From: Actinomycetes bacterium
GTDB taxonomy: Bacteria > Actinomycetota > Thermoleophilia > Solirubrobacterales > Solirubrobacteraceae
Reading direction: 5' to 3'
NCBI GenBank assembly: GCA_023404805.1
Contig: JAEYAL010000106.1
Span: forward strand, 1-50,134
Length of the DNA: 50,134 nucleotides
The notes beneath the pieces are model-generated. The model searched no databases. It was not told the origin of the DNA and saw only the letters and a program-made list of their open reading frames with translations. The position numbers and the translations under genes were made by a program. The first letter of the stretch is position 1. The number at the start of each line of letters is the position of its first letter. Positions 40,094 to 47,866 of this stretch are shown one piece after another.

Positions 40094-41344
40094 TTAGAGC
40101 TGGCTAGCCGCCAACCGGCTGTGCTCGAGCTGGGTGATGGCGTCGGCTCCGGCGCTCTGGCGCAGCTTCCAGTAGACGAGCGTCGTTCGCGGGTCGGCGT
40201 GACCCAGGAGCCGCTGGCCGACCTCGAGCGGAACTCCGGCAGCTGCCAATGCGCTTGCGAAGGTGTGGCGCAGCGTGTGCGGCGCGGTGTCGTCGGGCAG
40301 ACCTGCAGCTTTGGCGTGAGCGTCGACCATCCTCCAGACCGCCGTGACCGACAGCGGCCCCGGGACCTGGCCGCCGTGCCGAGGGATCGACAGGAACAGC
40401 TGCAGGTGCGCGCAGGTGGGCCGCACCGCCATCCACGCGCCGATCGCCGCCGACGCGGCCGCCGTCAGCGGAACCACGCGCTCTTTGCCGCCCTTGCCGT
40501 AGGCGATCCGTACGGAGTAGCCGGTGGACCCGGGGATCGCCGCGCGGGACCCGGCGGCGTGGCGCTTGGTCTGCTCGATCGAGGTGACCTTCAGCGCGAC
40601 GAGCTCCTCTCGGCGCACGCCGGCGTCGAGCATCAGTGCGAGCATCGCGCGATCACGGACGCCGCGCGTGGTGCGCAGGTCAGGCATCGCCAGCAGCCGC
40701 GCGGCCTGCTCGGGCTCGAGCGGCCGCGGTTCGCCCTTGGCGACTCCCTCCCCCTTGACCGAGGCGATCGCCGCGACGTCCGGGCCGCCGACCTCGCGCG
40801 CGAGCGCGCGGACGGCGGAGAGGTGTTTGGCGACCGTCGCAGGCGAGAGCCCGCGGCGCTCCAGGTGGTCGCGGTAGGCGAGCACGAGCTCGTCATCCAG
40901 CGCGTTCGCTGGCGTTCCGGCGCCGGCGAACGCGACCAGCTGCTTGTAGACCGCCGCGTAGGTGCGGCGCGTGGACTTCGCCGACTGCTTGCGCGCGGCG
41001 ATTCCGGCCTTGAACGCGAGGGTGTCGGTGTCAACGACATAATCGGCCGGGACAGCCTCGAGGACCTCGATGGCCGCGAGCTGGCCCAACACCGGCCGGT
41101 TGCCGCCGGCCTCGACCGCCGGAAGCGCGGGGCCCTGCTCGCCGACGTCGTCGACTGCTGCGCCGTCGAGGTCGCCAAGGATCATCTCGGCTGCCACCGC
41201 CACCTTGCGATCGAGTAGCCGCGGTTCCCGCCTGCCCTGATCGAGCAAGCGGTCAACGAGCGAGCGCGTCTGCGGCGCCACCTGGTCGAGCGCATCGCGC
41301 AGCTCCAGCGGAAGCACGTCGTACATATCTGTGGCCTTGGTCAT
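40094..41344 (-). CDS. Tyrosine recombinase/integrase
   Basis: 416 residues from ATG at 41344, overlapping the upstream stop (ATGA). Catalytic residues: R244 (DAGVRREEL), K287 (GKGGKERVV), H356 and R359 (HTLRH), H382 (LLGHADPRTT) and the nucleophile Y391 (TLVYWKL). The SAM-like core-binding domain is at ~120-190 (STRRTYAAVYKQLVAFA). About 100 extra N-terminal residues precede it, with no recognised domain. The layout looks intact and active. It lies in the middle of a minus-strand operon rather than at an island edge, and no tRNA is nearby. Confidence 0.93.
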   Translation of the reverse strand: MTKATDMYDVLPLELRDALDQVAPQTRSLVDRLLDQGRREPRLLDRKVAVAAEMILGDLDGAAVDDVGEQGPALPAVEAGGNRPVLGQLAAIEVLEAVPADYVVDTDTLAFKAGIAARKQSAKSTRRTYAAVYKQLVAFAGAGTPANALDDELVLAYRDHLERRGLSPATVAKHLSAVRALAREVGGPDVAAIASVKGEGVAKGEPRPLEPEQAARLLAMPDLRTTRGVRDRAMLALMLDAGVRREELVALKVTSIEQTKRHAAGSRAAIPGSTGYSVRIAYGKGGKERVVPLTAAASAAIGAWMAVRPTCAHLQLFLSIPRHGGQVPGPLSVTAVWRMVDAHAKAAGLPDDTAPHTLRHTFASALAAAGVPLEVGQRLLGHADPRTTLVYWKLRQSAGADAITQLEHSRLAASQL

Positions 41345-42156
41345 CAAGCAGCCGGGATCCCAAGGGCGCCGGTTACGAGCGCCCAGACCGTCCCGGCGGC
41401 AAGCTGCCCAAGGTTGTCGCGGACACTCTGCAGCGCACCGCGCTCCTCCTCGCTTGTCGCCGGATCGGCGAGCCGGGCGTCGAGCGCTTCGAGGAGCTGC
41501 TCCTGGGCCGCCTGCGGGCTGCTGGGCCACCCTCCAAAGAACGACACGGTCGCGTTGAGCGGCGTAACCGTTGTCGGAACCTGGAAGCCGTCGGGGATCG
41601 TTCCCTCCGCGGTCCCCAGCGGCATGGTGTAGTCGGCCCGGAAGCGCACGAACCCGCCGTCCTGGAGCTGCTCGAGCACCAGCCGGACCGTCGCCTCCGA
41701 CTTCGCGGCGAGCGTGGTCTCGCGCGCGTTGACCCCCTCGGCTGGCGCCCCGGCCGACAGCCAAGCGTCGTAGATCGAGCGCAAGTGCCCGACAACGGAC
41801 GGCTGCCACGCGAGGTCCTCGGCGAGCACCGCGGTCCCAGCAGCCGCCTCTGCGCGACGGGAGAGCTCCGCCGCGACCCGGCGTCCTAGGCCAGTCGGCT
41901 GGAACGACTTGTCACCCACTTCGATAACGCACCCGGCGTCTACCAACTCGTTGACCTGGCCCTGCGACGGTCCAGCTCCCTCCCAGCCTGGGCCGACGAT
42001 GACCATCGTGCTCGGGCCGGAGTAGAGCATCCACTTGATGAACCCGTACTTGTGGTTGTCCGGGTGGTCGATCGCCAGACACCGGACCGCCTCCTGCAGC
42101 GTGCGGGCGGCACTCGCGGAAAGGTCGTCGGCGATCACGGCGGGGTCCACGTTCAC
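41344..42156 (-). CDS. Unknown winged-helix-like protein coupled to the recombinase
   Basis: About 270 residues if GTG at 42156 is used; the frame is open to 42351 and no start signal decides. A central region (VGHLRSIYDAWLSAG, then TTLAAKSEATVRLVLEQLQDGGFVRFR) reads like a winged helix. The C-terminal ~35 residues (RLADPATSEEERGALQSVRD, then ALVTGALGIPAA) form an amphipathic then hydrophobic helix, as on some membrane-associated effectors. Its stop overlaps the recombinase ATG, so translation is coupled: it may regulate recombination or be its cargo. Confidence 0.5.
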   Translation of the reverse strand: MNVDPAVIADDLSASAARTLQEAVRCLAIDHPDNHKYGFIKWMLYSGPSTMVIVGPGWEGAGPSQGQVNELVDAGCVIEVGDKSFQPTGLGRRVAAELSRRAEAAAGTAVLAEDLAWQPSVVGHLRSIYDAWLSAGAPAEGVNARETTLAAKSEATVRLVLEQLQDGGFVRFRADYTMPLGTAEGTIPDGFQVPTTVTPLNATVSFFGGWPSSPQAAQEQLLEALDARLADPATSEEERGALQSVRDNLGQLAAGTVWALVTGALGIPAA

Positions 42157-42221
42157 AACCGTCTCAGGTCGGTCGGTCGGAAAGTGCGTAACGGAATCCC
42201 CTTTCCCGTACGCACTCCCGA

Positions 42222-42479
42222 TCAACGGCCGGAAAAGTTGATCGGCATTTGGCCGGGTTCGACATCGGCGCCCGGTCCGGTGATTCGGATTCTCGTTACG
42301 TAAAGCGGCTCGTAACGGAGATCGGCGCGGCCCGTTGGCAACTCTGGACACACGACGGGAGCCGGAGCGAAAACGTCGGAGGCTCGCTCAGGCACGCTGT
42401 CACCTACGCGCAGATCGATCTGCGGTTCGGCGGGTGGCCCGCCGCGGGGCGGGCGGAAGCGCGGCCCGTACTGTCGCAA
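42222..42479 (-). CDS. Possible small protein (uncertain)
   Basis: 85 codons from TTG at 42479. The second half reads plausibly (RADLRYEPLYVTRIRITGPG) and it would sit between the 53-residue membrane ORF and the 41344 gene on the same strand. The first half is Pro/Arg-rich. No start signal and no recognised family. May be spurious. Confidence 0.25.
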   Translation of the reverse strand: MRQYGPRFRPPRGGPPAEPQIDLRVGDSVPERASDVFAPAPVVCPELPTGRADLRYEPLYVTRIRITGPGADVEPGQMPINFSGR

Positions 42480-42514
42480 CCCCAGCCGGGTGCGACAGCA
42501 CGGCGCGCCACGGA

Positions 42515-42676
42515 CTATCCGCCGAAGAGCTGCACGATCTGGGCGCTGTCAGCGATCACGCTAAGCACCGTCGTGAAGATCGGGAACCACACCAAAGGGT
42601 TGTTCCACATACGTCGCCGGTTTCGGCCGTTCTTGGTCGTGACCCGCGAGGGGCCTGTGGTGAGGGGGTGGTGCAT
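42515..42676 (-). CDS. 53-residue membrane-anchored small protein
   Basis: ATG at 42676 to TAG at 42515. The basic N-terminus (TTKNGRNRRRMWNN) is followed by a single hydrophobic helix (PLVWFPIFTTVLSVIADSAQ) ending IVQLFGG. The sequence is clearly protein-like and non-repetitive for this region. No good Shine-Dalgarno. It lies upstream of the recombinase operon on the same strand and is the kind of tiny protein common in phage-derived elements. Function unknown. Confidence 0.5.
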   Translation of the reverse strand: MHHPLTTGPSRVTTKNGRNRRRMWNNPLVWFPIFTTVLSVIADSAQIVQLFGG

Positions 42677-42701
42677 AAGCTGTACCCACTTTCTATGTAG
42701 C

Positions 42702-42732
42702 GCTGGCTGGCCACTCGTTGTGGCCAGCCAGC
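42702..42732. repeat. Perfect 13-bp-stem hairpin upstream of the recombinase operon
   Basis: GCTGGCTGGCCAC, loop TCGTT, GTGGCCAGCCAGC. No T-tract, so it is not a standard terminator. It may be a recombinase-binding or attachment-site element, or a 5' leader structure. Confidence 0.6.
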
Positions 42733-42825
42733 CGATGTACTCGTCGGGGATTGCGTCCCCTATTGCGGCGATGCCGCACCTAGGATCATGGCAGTTTTCG
42801 CGAGGCTCTGCAGAGCGTCGAAACG

Positions 42826-43111
42826 AAGTGGTACGAAGCCATTTCCCAAGTGGTACGGAGCCTTCTGAGGCTTCTCGGATCGCCGCCCGGGCCTTGTTGG
42901 ACTAGCGAGAACGGCCCCTGAAAGCCAGCGTCTCAGGGCACGATCGAAGCCAGAAACAAAAAACCCCGCCAGAAGCGGGGCTTTTCGTGCAATTTTGACG
43001 AGTACAACGGCTAGCCGATGCACACTGTGCTTGATCGTATCCGAATAAGAACCTAGGAAGCAACGTCCCAGCTCCGCAAACACGCCAAGAGCGGCGCGTG
43101 GTACGAAGCCA
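42826..43111. repeat. Short direct repeats with core TGGTACGAAGCC
   Basis: Copies: AAGTGGTACGAAGCCA at 42826, AAGTGGTACGGAGCC at 42848 (22 bp later), and GTGGTACGAAGCCA at 43098. The first and third are identical across 14 bases. They lie in a gene-free stretch (42733-43117) that also holds a terminator, next to the recombinase operon. Confidence 0.6.
42956..42986. terminator. Strong bidirectional intrinsic terminator
   Basis: A-run, CCCCGC, loop CAGAA, GCGGGG, then CTTTT: a classic terminator with A/T flanks on both sides. It separates the recombinase operon and its repeats from the genes at 43118 onward. Confidence 0.85.
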
Positions 43112-43117
43112 GCGGCG

Positions 43118-43957
43118 TCAGCGGGCGACGACCGTAAGGCCGTATCGCACCGCTCGATCGATGAGTCCCTCCAGCGGCCGCCACGCATCGGCTGGCAGCG
43201 GGAGCGCTTCGATCTCCTCCTGCGTTGGCATAAAGAGACGGGCTGACTCGCGGACCGAAACGAACGTCGGGTCGGCTTGGAGTGCGCGCCACCAAGTGAT
43301 CGCTTGCTGGTCGACGTCCTCGACGAGATCTTCAGCGCTGTCGGCGAGCACGAGGCGGGTGCCTTCGGCGAACTTCTGCATCTCCTCAGGCCAGCACGCG
43401 GCAAAAACGGTGGAGATGCGTGAGCGCTCGGCGCGCTCCAGCGGCTCGTGCGTGAGACGGAACAGCTGACCGTACGCGGGGTGGTTCAGCTGCCCGGTCT
43501 GAGGGCCATACCGCTCGGTGACAAGACGCGCGGCAGCTGCGTTGGCAGACCGCATCATCGGAATCGCATTCCACATCACCGACGCACCCATGCCCTTTCC
43601 GACGAACACTTCTTGAAGGGCCCACGAGGTGTATAGGTTCAGCGCGTAGACGCTGAGCGACTCGGAGTAGAACCGGTGGTACTCCAGCGAGTAGCGCATC
43701 AACGCAAGGGAAGTAGACTCGCGCTGCAGCTCGCGCGGCTCCTGGATCACAAAGACGCGGGGGCGGTCGATGCGGTTGGCAACCTGCGGCGCGTCGTCGG
43801 GCAGCGACGGCCCCGGCTGACCGCGCGGCTCGTAACTCGTCTCGACGAACTCGGCGTCCTTCGTGTCGACAAGAACGAGATCTACGTCGCCGACTCCGAA
43901 GCCGGCGTCCTCGAGCGCAACGGCCCACAGTCCTTCAAGGGTTTCACGATCAGCCAC
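43118..43957 (-). CDS. Unknown 279-residue protein, operon with the Cys-His-Asp gene
   Basis: GTG at 43957 with TAAAGT 6 nt upstream. No recognised domain. Seen: an N-terminal DVDLVLVDTKDAEFVETSYE stretch, a helical Tyr-rich centre (LALMRYSLEYHRFYSESLSV), then NHPAYGQLFRLTHEPLE and a Trp-containing helix (EDVDQQAITWWRALQAD). It is soluble. It begins 22 bp after the stop of the gene at 43980, so the two are probably one operon, although each also shows its own leaderless-type box. Confidence 0.6.
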   Translation of the reverse strand: MADRETLEGLWAVALEDAGFGVGDVDLVLVDTKDAEFVETSYEPRGQPGPSLPDDAPQVANRIDRPRVFVIQEPRELQRESTSLALMRYSLEYHRFYSESLSVYALNLYTSWALQEVFVGKGMGASVMWNAIPMMRSANAAAARLVTERYGPQTGQLNHPAYGQLFRLTHEPLERAERSRISTVFAACWPEEMQKFAEGTRLVLADSAEDLVEDVDQQAITWWRALQADPTFVSVRESARLFMPTQEEIEALPLPADAWRPLEGLIDRAVRYGLTVVAR

Positions 43958-43963
43958 GAGGCA

Positions 43964-43969
43964 ACTTTA
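43964..43969 (-). promoter_or_regulatory. Candidate -10 box of the 43118 gene
   Basis: Minus-strand TAAAGT lies 6 nt before the GTG at 43957. Confidence 0.4.
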
Positions 43970-43979
43970 CGAGAACCTC

Positions 43980-44444
43980 TCAAGCTGGCTTCTCTTCCCG
44001 CGGTTCCGCACGCTGCCGCGCCGACGACCATGGACCGGCGAAGTAGTTCTCCGACGGCAACCCGCTGTACGGGCGCCAAGCGTCGATCGCGGTGATCGGT
44101 CCCCAACGTCGGACGGCGTCCGCGATCGTCTCAATCCGCGGAAAAGGGGCGTCGGCTTCGCTTTCGAACTGGCGAGCCGTCCAGTCGACCATCAACGTGT
44201 CCGGCGTCAGCTCGCTGACATCGCAAAGCGCGGTCGCGTGGTGGTGCCATTGCTCGACAGAGTTGTGAAACTCAACGGTGGTTCCTACTGCTCCGCAGTG
44301 CTCAAGAGCCGCCTCAAACTTGGCGGACGCGACGATGCAGCGCCCGGCGCACTCGCCAGCATCAGCAAGCTGCTGGCCAATGTCTGCGGCTCGAAACAGA
44401 TCGATGGCTTGCTGGACGGCATCGGGAACGGCGGGCTGCTTCAC
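43980..44444 (-). CDS. Putative papain-like (Cys-His-Asp) family protein
   Basis: 154 residues from GTG at 44444. Candidate catalytic residues in papain-fold order: C36 in GRCIVASAKFEAAL (a G-x-C-x3-S-x2-F pattern), H68 or H69 in WHHHATAL, and D87 in MVDWTARQF. The V-D-W-T-A-R-Q-F motif is typical of a small family of such proteins in actinomycetes, also found in polymorphic toxins (from memory, not checked). A frameshifted paralogue lies at 46050-46501. Role, peptidase or transferase, is unproven. TAGAAT lies 7 nt upstream of the start. Confidence 0.6.
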   Translation of the reverse strand: MKQPAVPDAVQQAIDLFRAADIGQQLADAGECAGRCIVASAKFEAALEHCGAVGTTVEFHNSVEQWHHHATALCDVSELTPDTLMVDWTARQFESEADAPFPRIETIADAVRRWGPITAIDAWRPYSGLPSENYFAGPWSSARQRAEPREEKPA

Positions 44445-44451
44445 GCTCCCG

Positions 44452-44457
44452 ATTCTA
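44452..44457 (-). promoter_or_regulatory. Candidate -10 box of the Cys-His-Asp gene
   Basis: Minus-strand TAGAAT lies 7 nt before the GTG at 44444. It sits in the ~200-bp divergent gap with the HNH-type gene. Confidence 0.45.
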
Positions 44458-44647
44458 AATCCGCCTGCCGTGCTCCACGGCCGTACAGCACGCGGAGCCC
44501 CGACGTCGCGCACCTGGCGGTGCCCTCATCGCCCTGGTGCTAACGATCGCGTCACCAGCCGCCATTTGGCCGGAGTAGCGACGACCCCGAAATCCGATCA
44601 ACCGCCAAGCTCGACCGGCTTCGGTTCGGTCCTTCGGGCATGCGAGC

Positions 44648-45694
44648 ATGTGTTCGATGGAGCGTGCGAACGCGAACCCGAGAGCTTTGGCCGCAGGTCG
44701 TGTCTGCGTGCACTGCGGAAAAGCCCGGCTGGACGGGTTCCAGCCGCCAGAGCATCCGATTCCTCTTGCGCTGGGCTCGCAAATCACGACGTACACGACA
44801 TGCGTCGTTTGCCAGCCGCTGTTGAGCGCGAACCTCGAGAAGCGCTGGCTCGCAGACGTCTTTGTCCAGTTCGCACGAACCGAGCACCCGACAGAGAACC
44901 GCCGCACCCGTCGCACGCGCCGCCACAAGAGCGCCGATCGTCCTAAACGAGGAAGGCCGACAAGGCAGCTTGACGCCGCAATAGAGCGACATCTCAGCCA
45001 CCCCGACGGCCACTCCGTCCTGATGCGTAACGGTCGCCCGTACTTTCCCGGCTCGGCCATTGCCCGCGCTGACGGCAGCTACAACGTTGTCGCCAGCAGC
45101 AAGGAGCGAATGGCGGCTCTGCTCAGTGAGATCGTTGGCGGGCAGCTAGACCCAGAACAGCTCGATGACGCGCTCGAGCAGGCGAGGTTCACGCCATCGA
45201 TCAACGAGCTCGGCTTCTCCGACGAGATCGCGCGACAGACGATGGCACTCGGGATGCGAATGGGAGCCAAGATGGGACTCTCGTTCGCTGCCGAAGCCCT
45301 TCCTGAGTCATGGAGACTTAGTCCTGCGGCTGACCGGCTCCGACGCTGGCTTTGGTCGGACCGACCTGCCGACGACGAGGGGAACGAGCTCGGCTGGATA
45401 CCGAATCCCGAACTCTCACATCCACTCGACCACGAGGGTAAGCACTTCGTCCACTTCGGGCCGATCGACGACGAGCTCCACGTCCTCGTCCGCGTCCTCT
45501 CAAGCCTCGGCTTCTGTGTACCCCTCGGACCGCTCGATCAGGGCCTTCCGAGTATCGCTTGGGCCTCCGGAGCCGAACACTCTGGTCCCGTGGTCACGAG
45601 CTACGACCAGCTCATCCGTGACGCCGCCGAGCGCTCCCCGCTCTGGAGTGGCCACCGACGAAGGCTCGGCGACGGCCGGACGAGCGTCGGATAA
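44648..45694 (+). CDS. HNH-type / treble-clef endonuclease-like protein
   Basis: 348 residues (ATG at 44648, or 44657). N-terminal zinc-binding region: C20-x2-C23 (CVHCGKARLDG), EH at 35-36 (PPEHPIPLALG) and C52-x2-C55 (CVVCQPLLSANLEKRW). This is the pattern of HNH nucleases of the EH-x-I/V-P-x-x-LGG type, with Gln replacing the usual Asn after the last cysteines. A basic stretch at ~84-105 (RRTRRTRRHKSADRPKRGRP) may bind DNA. The C-terminal two thirds are of unknown fold. It is divergent from the Cys-His-Asp operon. Nuclease activity inferred. Confidence 0.6.
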   Translation: MCSMERANANPRALAAGRVCVHCGKARLDGFQPPEHPIPLALGSQITTYTTCVVCQPLLSANLEKRWLADVFVQFARTEHPTENRRTRRTRRHKSADRPKRGRPTRQLDAAIERHLSHPDGHSVLMRNGRPYFPGSAIARADGSYNVVASSKERMAALLSEIVGGQLDPEQLDDALEQARFTPSINELGFSDEIARQTMALGMRMGAKMGLSFAAEALPESWRLSPAADRLRRWLWSDRPADDEGNELGWIPNPELSHPLDHEGKHFVHFGPIDDELHVLVRVLSSLGFCVPLGPLDQGLPSIAWASGAEHSGPVVTSYDQLIRDAAERSPLWSGHRRRLGDGRTSVG

Positions 45695-46049
45695 CGATCG
45701 TTCGCGGATGCTCCTGACGGCACGCCGACGCGGCCCAATATCTCGGGCCGCGCGTTGTAACACCGCGCCAACGTCACGCCAACGGACGTTCGCGGACAGC
45801 GGGCGTCCCCGGACGCAACGAAGTGACACCTGGTGACACGTTCGTTAGTGGCGGGCCTTTTAACGGGGACCCGGCGCGCTCCGCGAGCGGTTCGCCGACC
45901 TCGGCGAGCGAGACTGCGGTCAGGGCGCCTTGCGGCGCAGCGCGATGCTCGCGAGGTCCGCGCGCAAGCGCGAACATGCCTGGACGATGCTGAACGCCAG
46001 GCGCCCATCGATACCGCGGCCTGCGCCTGCGGGTCTGTGGCCGCGGTCC
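45695..46049. other. Gap with no gene
   Basis: About 355 bp after the HNH-type gene. No start, domain or strong hairpin was found. It contains GTGACACC-TGGTGACAC, a short imperfect repeat near 45825. The following pseudogene may once have started here. Confidence 0.4.
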
Positions 46050-46501
46050 GGCGATATCGAGGAAGCGCAGCTGCCCACGGAGGTCCGGTCCGCGATCACC
46101 GCGTTCGCGGCCGCCCCGGTCGGCCGCCAGCTCGCCGACCCGGCCGAGTGCGCTGGCAACTGCGGCCGCGCGGCGCAGCGGTTCCGCACCACGGCGCCGA
46201 CGGCACGATCGCGCAGTTCTCAAACGCCACCGAGCGGTGGTGGCACTGGGCCACGCTCCTGCTCGCCGACGTCGACGGCGCGCAGGTCGTCGTCGACTGG
46301 ACCGCCCGCCAGTTCGACCCCGCAGCCCCGCCGACCGACCCGGCTACGCGGCACGTCCAGATCGCGATCCTGATCGGCGGCGTCCATCGCTCACCGACTG
46401 GCTCTTCACCGACCCTCACGCACGACCGGATCTCGATGTCGTGCTCGACGCGACCGTCGCCATCGCCGAGGCCCAAGCGCAGCTCGCCGGACGACGCCTA
46501 G
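46050..46501 (+). pseudogene. Frameshifted paralogue of the Cys-His-Asp gene
   Basis: One frame gives EVRSAITAFAAAPVGRQLAD, then PAECAGNCGRAAQRF; near 46185-46200 the match moves to another frame, giving ADGTIAQFSNATERWWHW, ATLLLADVDGAQ and VVVDWTARQFDP, ending at 46501. These align in order with the gene at 43980 (AVQQAIDLFRAADIGQQLAD; VEFHNSVEQWHHHATALCD; MVDWTARQF). The Cys, His and Asp positions survive on either side of the frameshift. A single indel would explain it. It lies on the strand opposite to its paralogue, 1.6 kb away. Confidence 0.75.
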
Positions 46502-46539
46502 CGCGCCGAACCCGGGCGGTTCCAGGGCCTGCTCGAGGC

Positions 46540-46580
46540 GGCTGCCCGCCTGCGTCCGCTCACCGGACGCAGGCGGGCAG
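46540..46580. terminator. Long hairpin between convergent genes
   Basis: CTGCCCGCCTGCGTCCG pairs perfectly with CGGACGCAGGCGGGCAG around a short loop (17-bp stem). No T-tract. It follows the pseudogene and the convergent secreted gene at 46599. Confidence 0.65.
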
Positions 46581-46598
46581 ACCTCGATCAGCCCTCGG

Positions 46599-47105
46599 CT
46601 ACGGAGCGACCTTGCGGAACCACTCCTGCTTGTCGTAGTCCGGGCGGGCGGGATCGACGAAATCGGTCTTCCAGTAGACCCAGAGCTGGCCGGGCCGGTA
46701 GCTCGACATCGAGGCGTAGACGTACCGCTTCGCGTAGCCCTGGTCGTAGTAGCCGTAGATGCGGCCGTCCGAGAGGCGCTTGCGCGGCCCTGCCCAGCCC
46801 CAGTCGCAGTTGGTCGGCGAGCACTTGCCCCAGACGCGCATGTTCCACGCGACATCGAACGTGATCGAGCAGATGTTGCCGCTGCACTCCCGGAGCGACT
46901 GGCAGTCACGCAGCTCGATCTTCGCGATGCCGGGTGAAGCGGTGTCGGTGTTCTCCCAGACTCCGCGCTCCGGCGGAGTGGAGCACAGCGCGAACGCCGA
47001 CTCGGTCTGGGCTGCGAGGCTGAGCGCCATCGCGGCGAGCAGCATGCCGAACGCAGACAGCGCACGGCGGGACGATCGACGGATCGCCTTGGTCATTGAG
47101 GACAC
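46599..47105 (-). CDS. Secreted Cys-rich protein with WGKCSPTNCDWG motif
   Basis: About 168 residues from GTG at 47105 (AAAGG lies upstream; ATG at 47096 is also possible). Signal peptide through AQTESAFA (~35). The mature part opens with GVWENTDTASPGIAKIELRD, a G-x-W-x-N-x-D pattern, then ECSGNICSITFDVAWNMRVW, then WGKCSPTNCDWGWAG. That run is the hallmark of a widespread small beta-barrel-like secreted family of unknown role. The end, YYDQGYAKRYVYASMSSYRP, is Tyr-rich. Six cysteines could form three disulfides. Extracellular. Confidence 0.8.
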   Translation of the reverse strand: MSSMTKAIRRSSRRALSAFGMLLAAMALSLAAQTESAFALCSTPPERGVWENTDTASPGIAKIELRDCQSLRECSGNICSITFDVAWNMRVWGKCSPTNCDWGWAGPRKRLSDGRIYGYYDQGYAKRYVYASMSSYRPGQLWVYWKTDFVDPARPDYDKQEWFRKVAP

Positions 47106-47499
47106 AACGGACCTTTCAATTGTGGGACGGAGCCTCGCGCCAGCCTGCACCGCAACGGTGCGGAGCGCGCTGTGCGAGGCGTCGCCAAGCTAACCCTCCG
47201 GGGCCAGTGAGATGGAGAGTTTCGAAACGCCGGGGGGACGCCTTCTCACCCTCTTTACGTCCGTGTACCACAGCGGTGCCACGCCAATGCTTGAATTGGA
47301 CAACGGGCGTCCCCCATTGTTGGAAAAGCGGCCTCACACACCCGGGGCGCTTCCGCTGGGCGGAATTTGGTGTCGTAATCCCCTTCCCCCAGGTCTGCGG
47401 TGCGATGGCGGCGAATCGGGGGATGAGCGACGCAGCGGCACGGCGGATTGGAACAATCCCGAATGAGATGACCCAGCGCCTGATCGGCAACGCTCGGCG
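47106..47499. other. Gap with no gene
   Basis: About 390 bp upstream of the secreted gene, with lower GC than its surroundings. Short open frames on both strands have no start signal, domain or consistent codon bias. It may hold the promoter of the secreted gene. Confidence 0.4.
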
Positions 47500-47775
47500 T
47501 TAGGAGCTGCCGTCTTGCGAGAGCACACGGGCGTCGCGGACGGCGAGTACGGCGACAGGAGTGAGGGTGATCGCGATCGCCAGCCCGAGACCGGTGGGGA
47601 CCCCGGCGGTGCCCGCGCCGGCTACGAAGCCCGCTAGGCCTGCGCCGGCGATCGCAGCGAGCGCGACGCCAAACGACTCCTTCAGGCTGCGCCGTAGCTT
47701 GGCGCTAGGCAAGAACACGGTCACCGCAACGACTCCGAAGCCGCCCCCAATCAGCCCGATGAGGAAGTTCTCCAT
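47500..47775 (-). CDS. Small three-helix membrane protein
   Basis: 91 residues from ATG at 47775. Three hydrophobic segments: FLIGLIGGGFGVVAVTVFLP, FGVALAAIAGAGLAGFVAGA and TGLGLAIAITLTPVAVLAV, with a short basic loop (SAKLRRSLKES) after the first and a short hydrophilic end (RDARVLSQDGSS). No family recognised; size and layout are holin-like or transporter-accessory-like. It is divergent from the membrane gene at 47881. Confidence 0.65.
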   Translation of the reverse strand: MENFLIGLIGGGFGVVAVTVFLPSAKLRRSLKESFGVALAAIAGAGLAGFVAGAGTAGVPTGLGLAIAITLTPVAVLAVRDARVLSQDGSS

Positions 47776-47866
47776 AGGCAGAGGGTCGCCGACGCGGACG
47801 CCATGGCTCTGGGCGCGGGCGAGCGCGTGACCGGGCGCGCCTGCCCGGTCGCCGCGACACGCGCCG

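Noticed and set aside
42335..42370. Possible sixth copy of the 49-bp palindrome (ACGACGGGAG near 42352)
   Set aside because: Only one arm resembles the consensus and the length and core do not fit.
42249..42905. Plus-strand open frame of 218 codons near the recombinase
   Set aside because: It runs antisense to the better-supported small ORF and through the 13-bp hairpin, with no domain or start signal.
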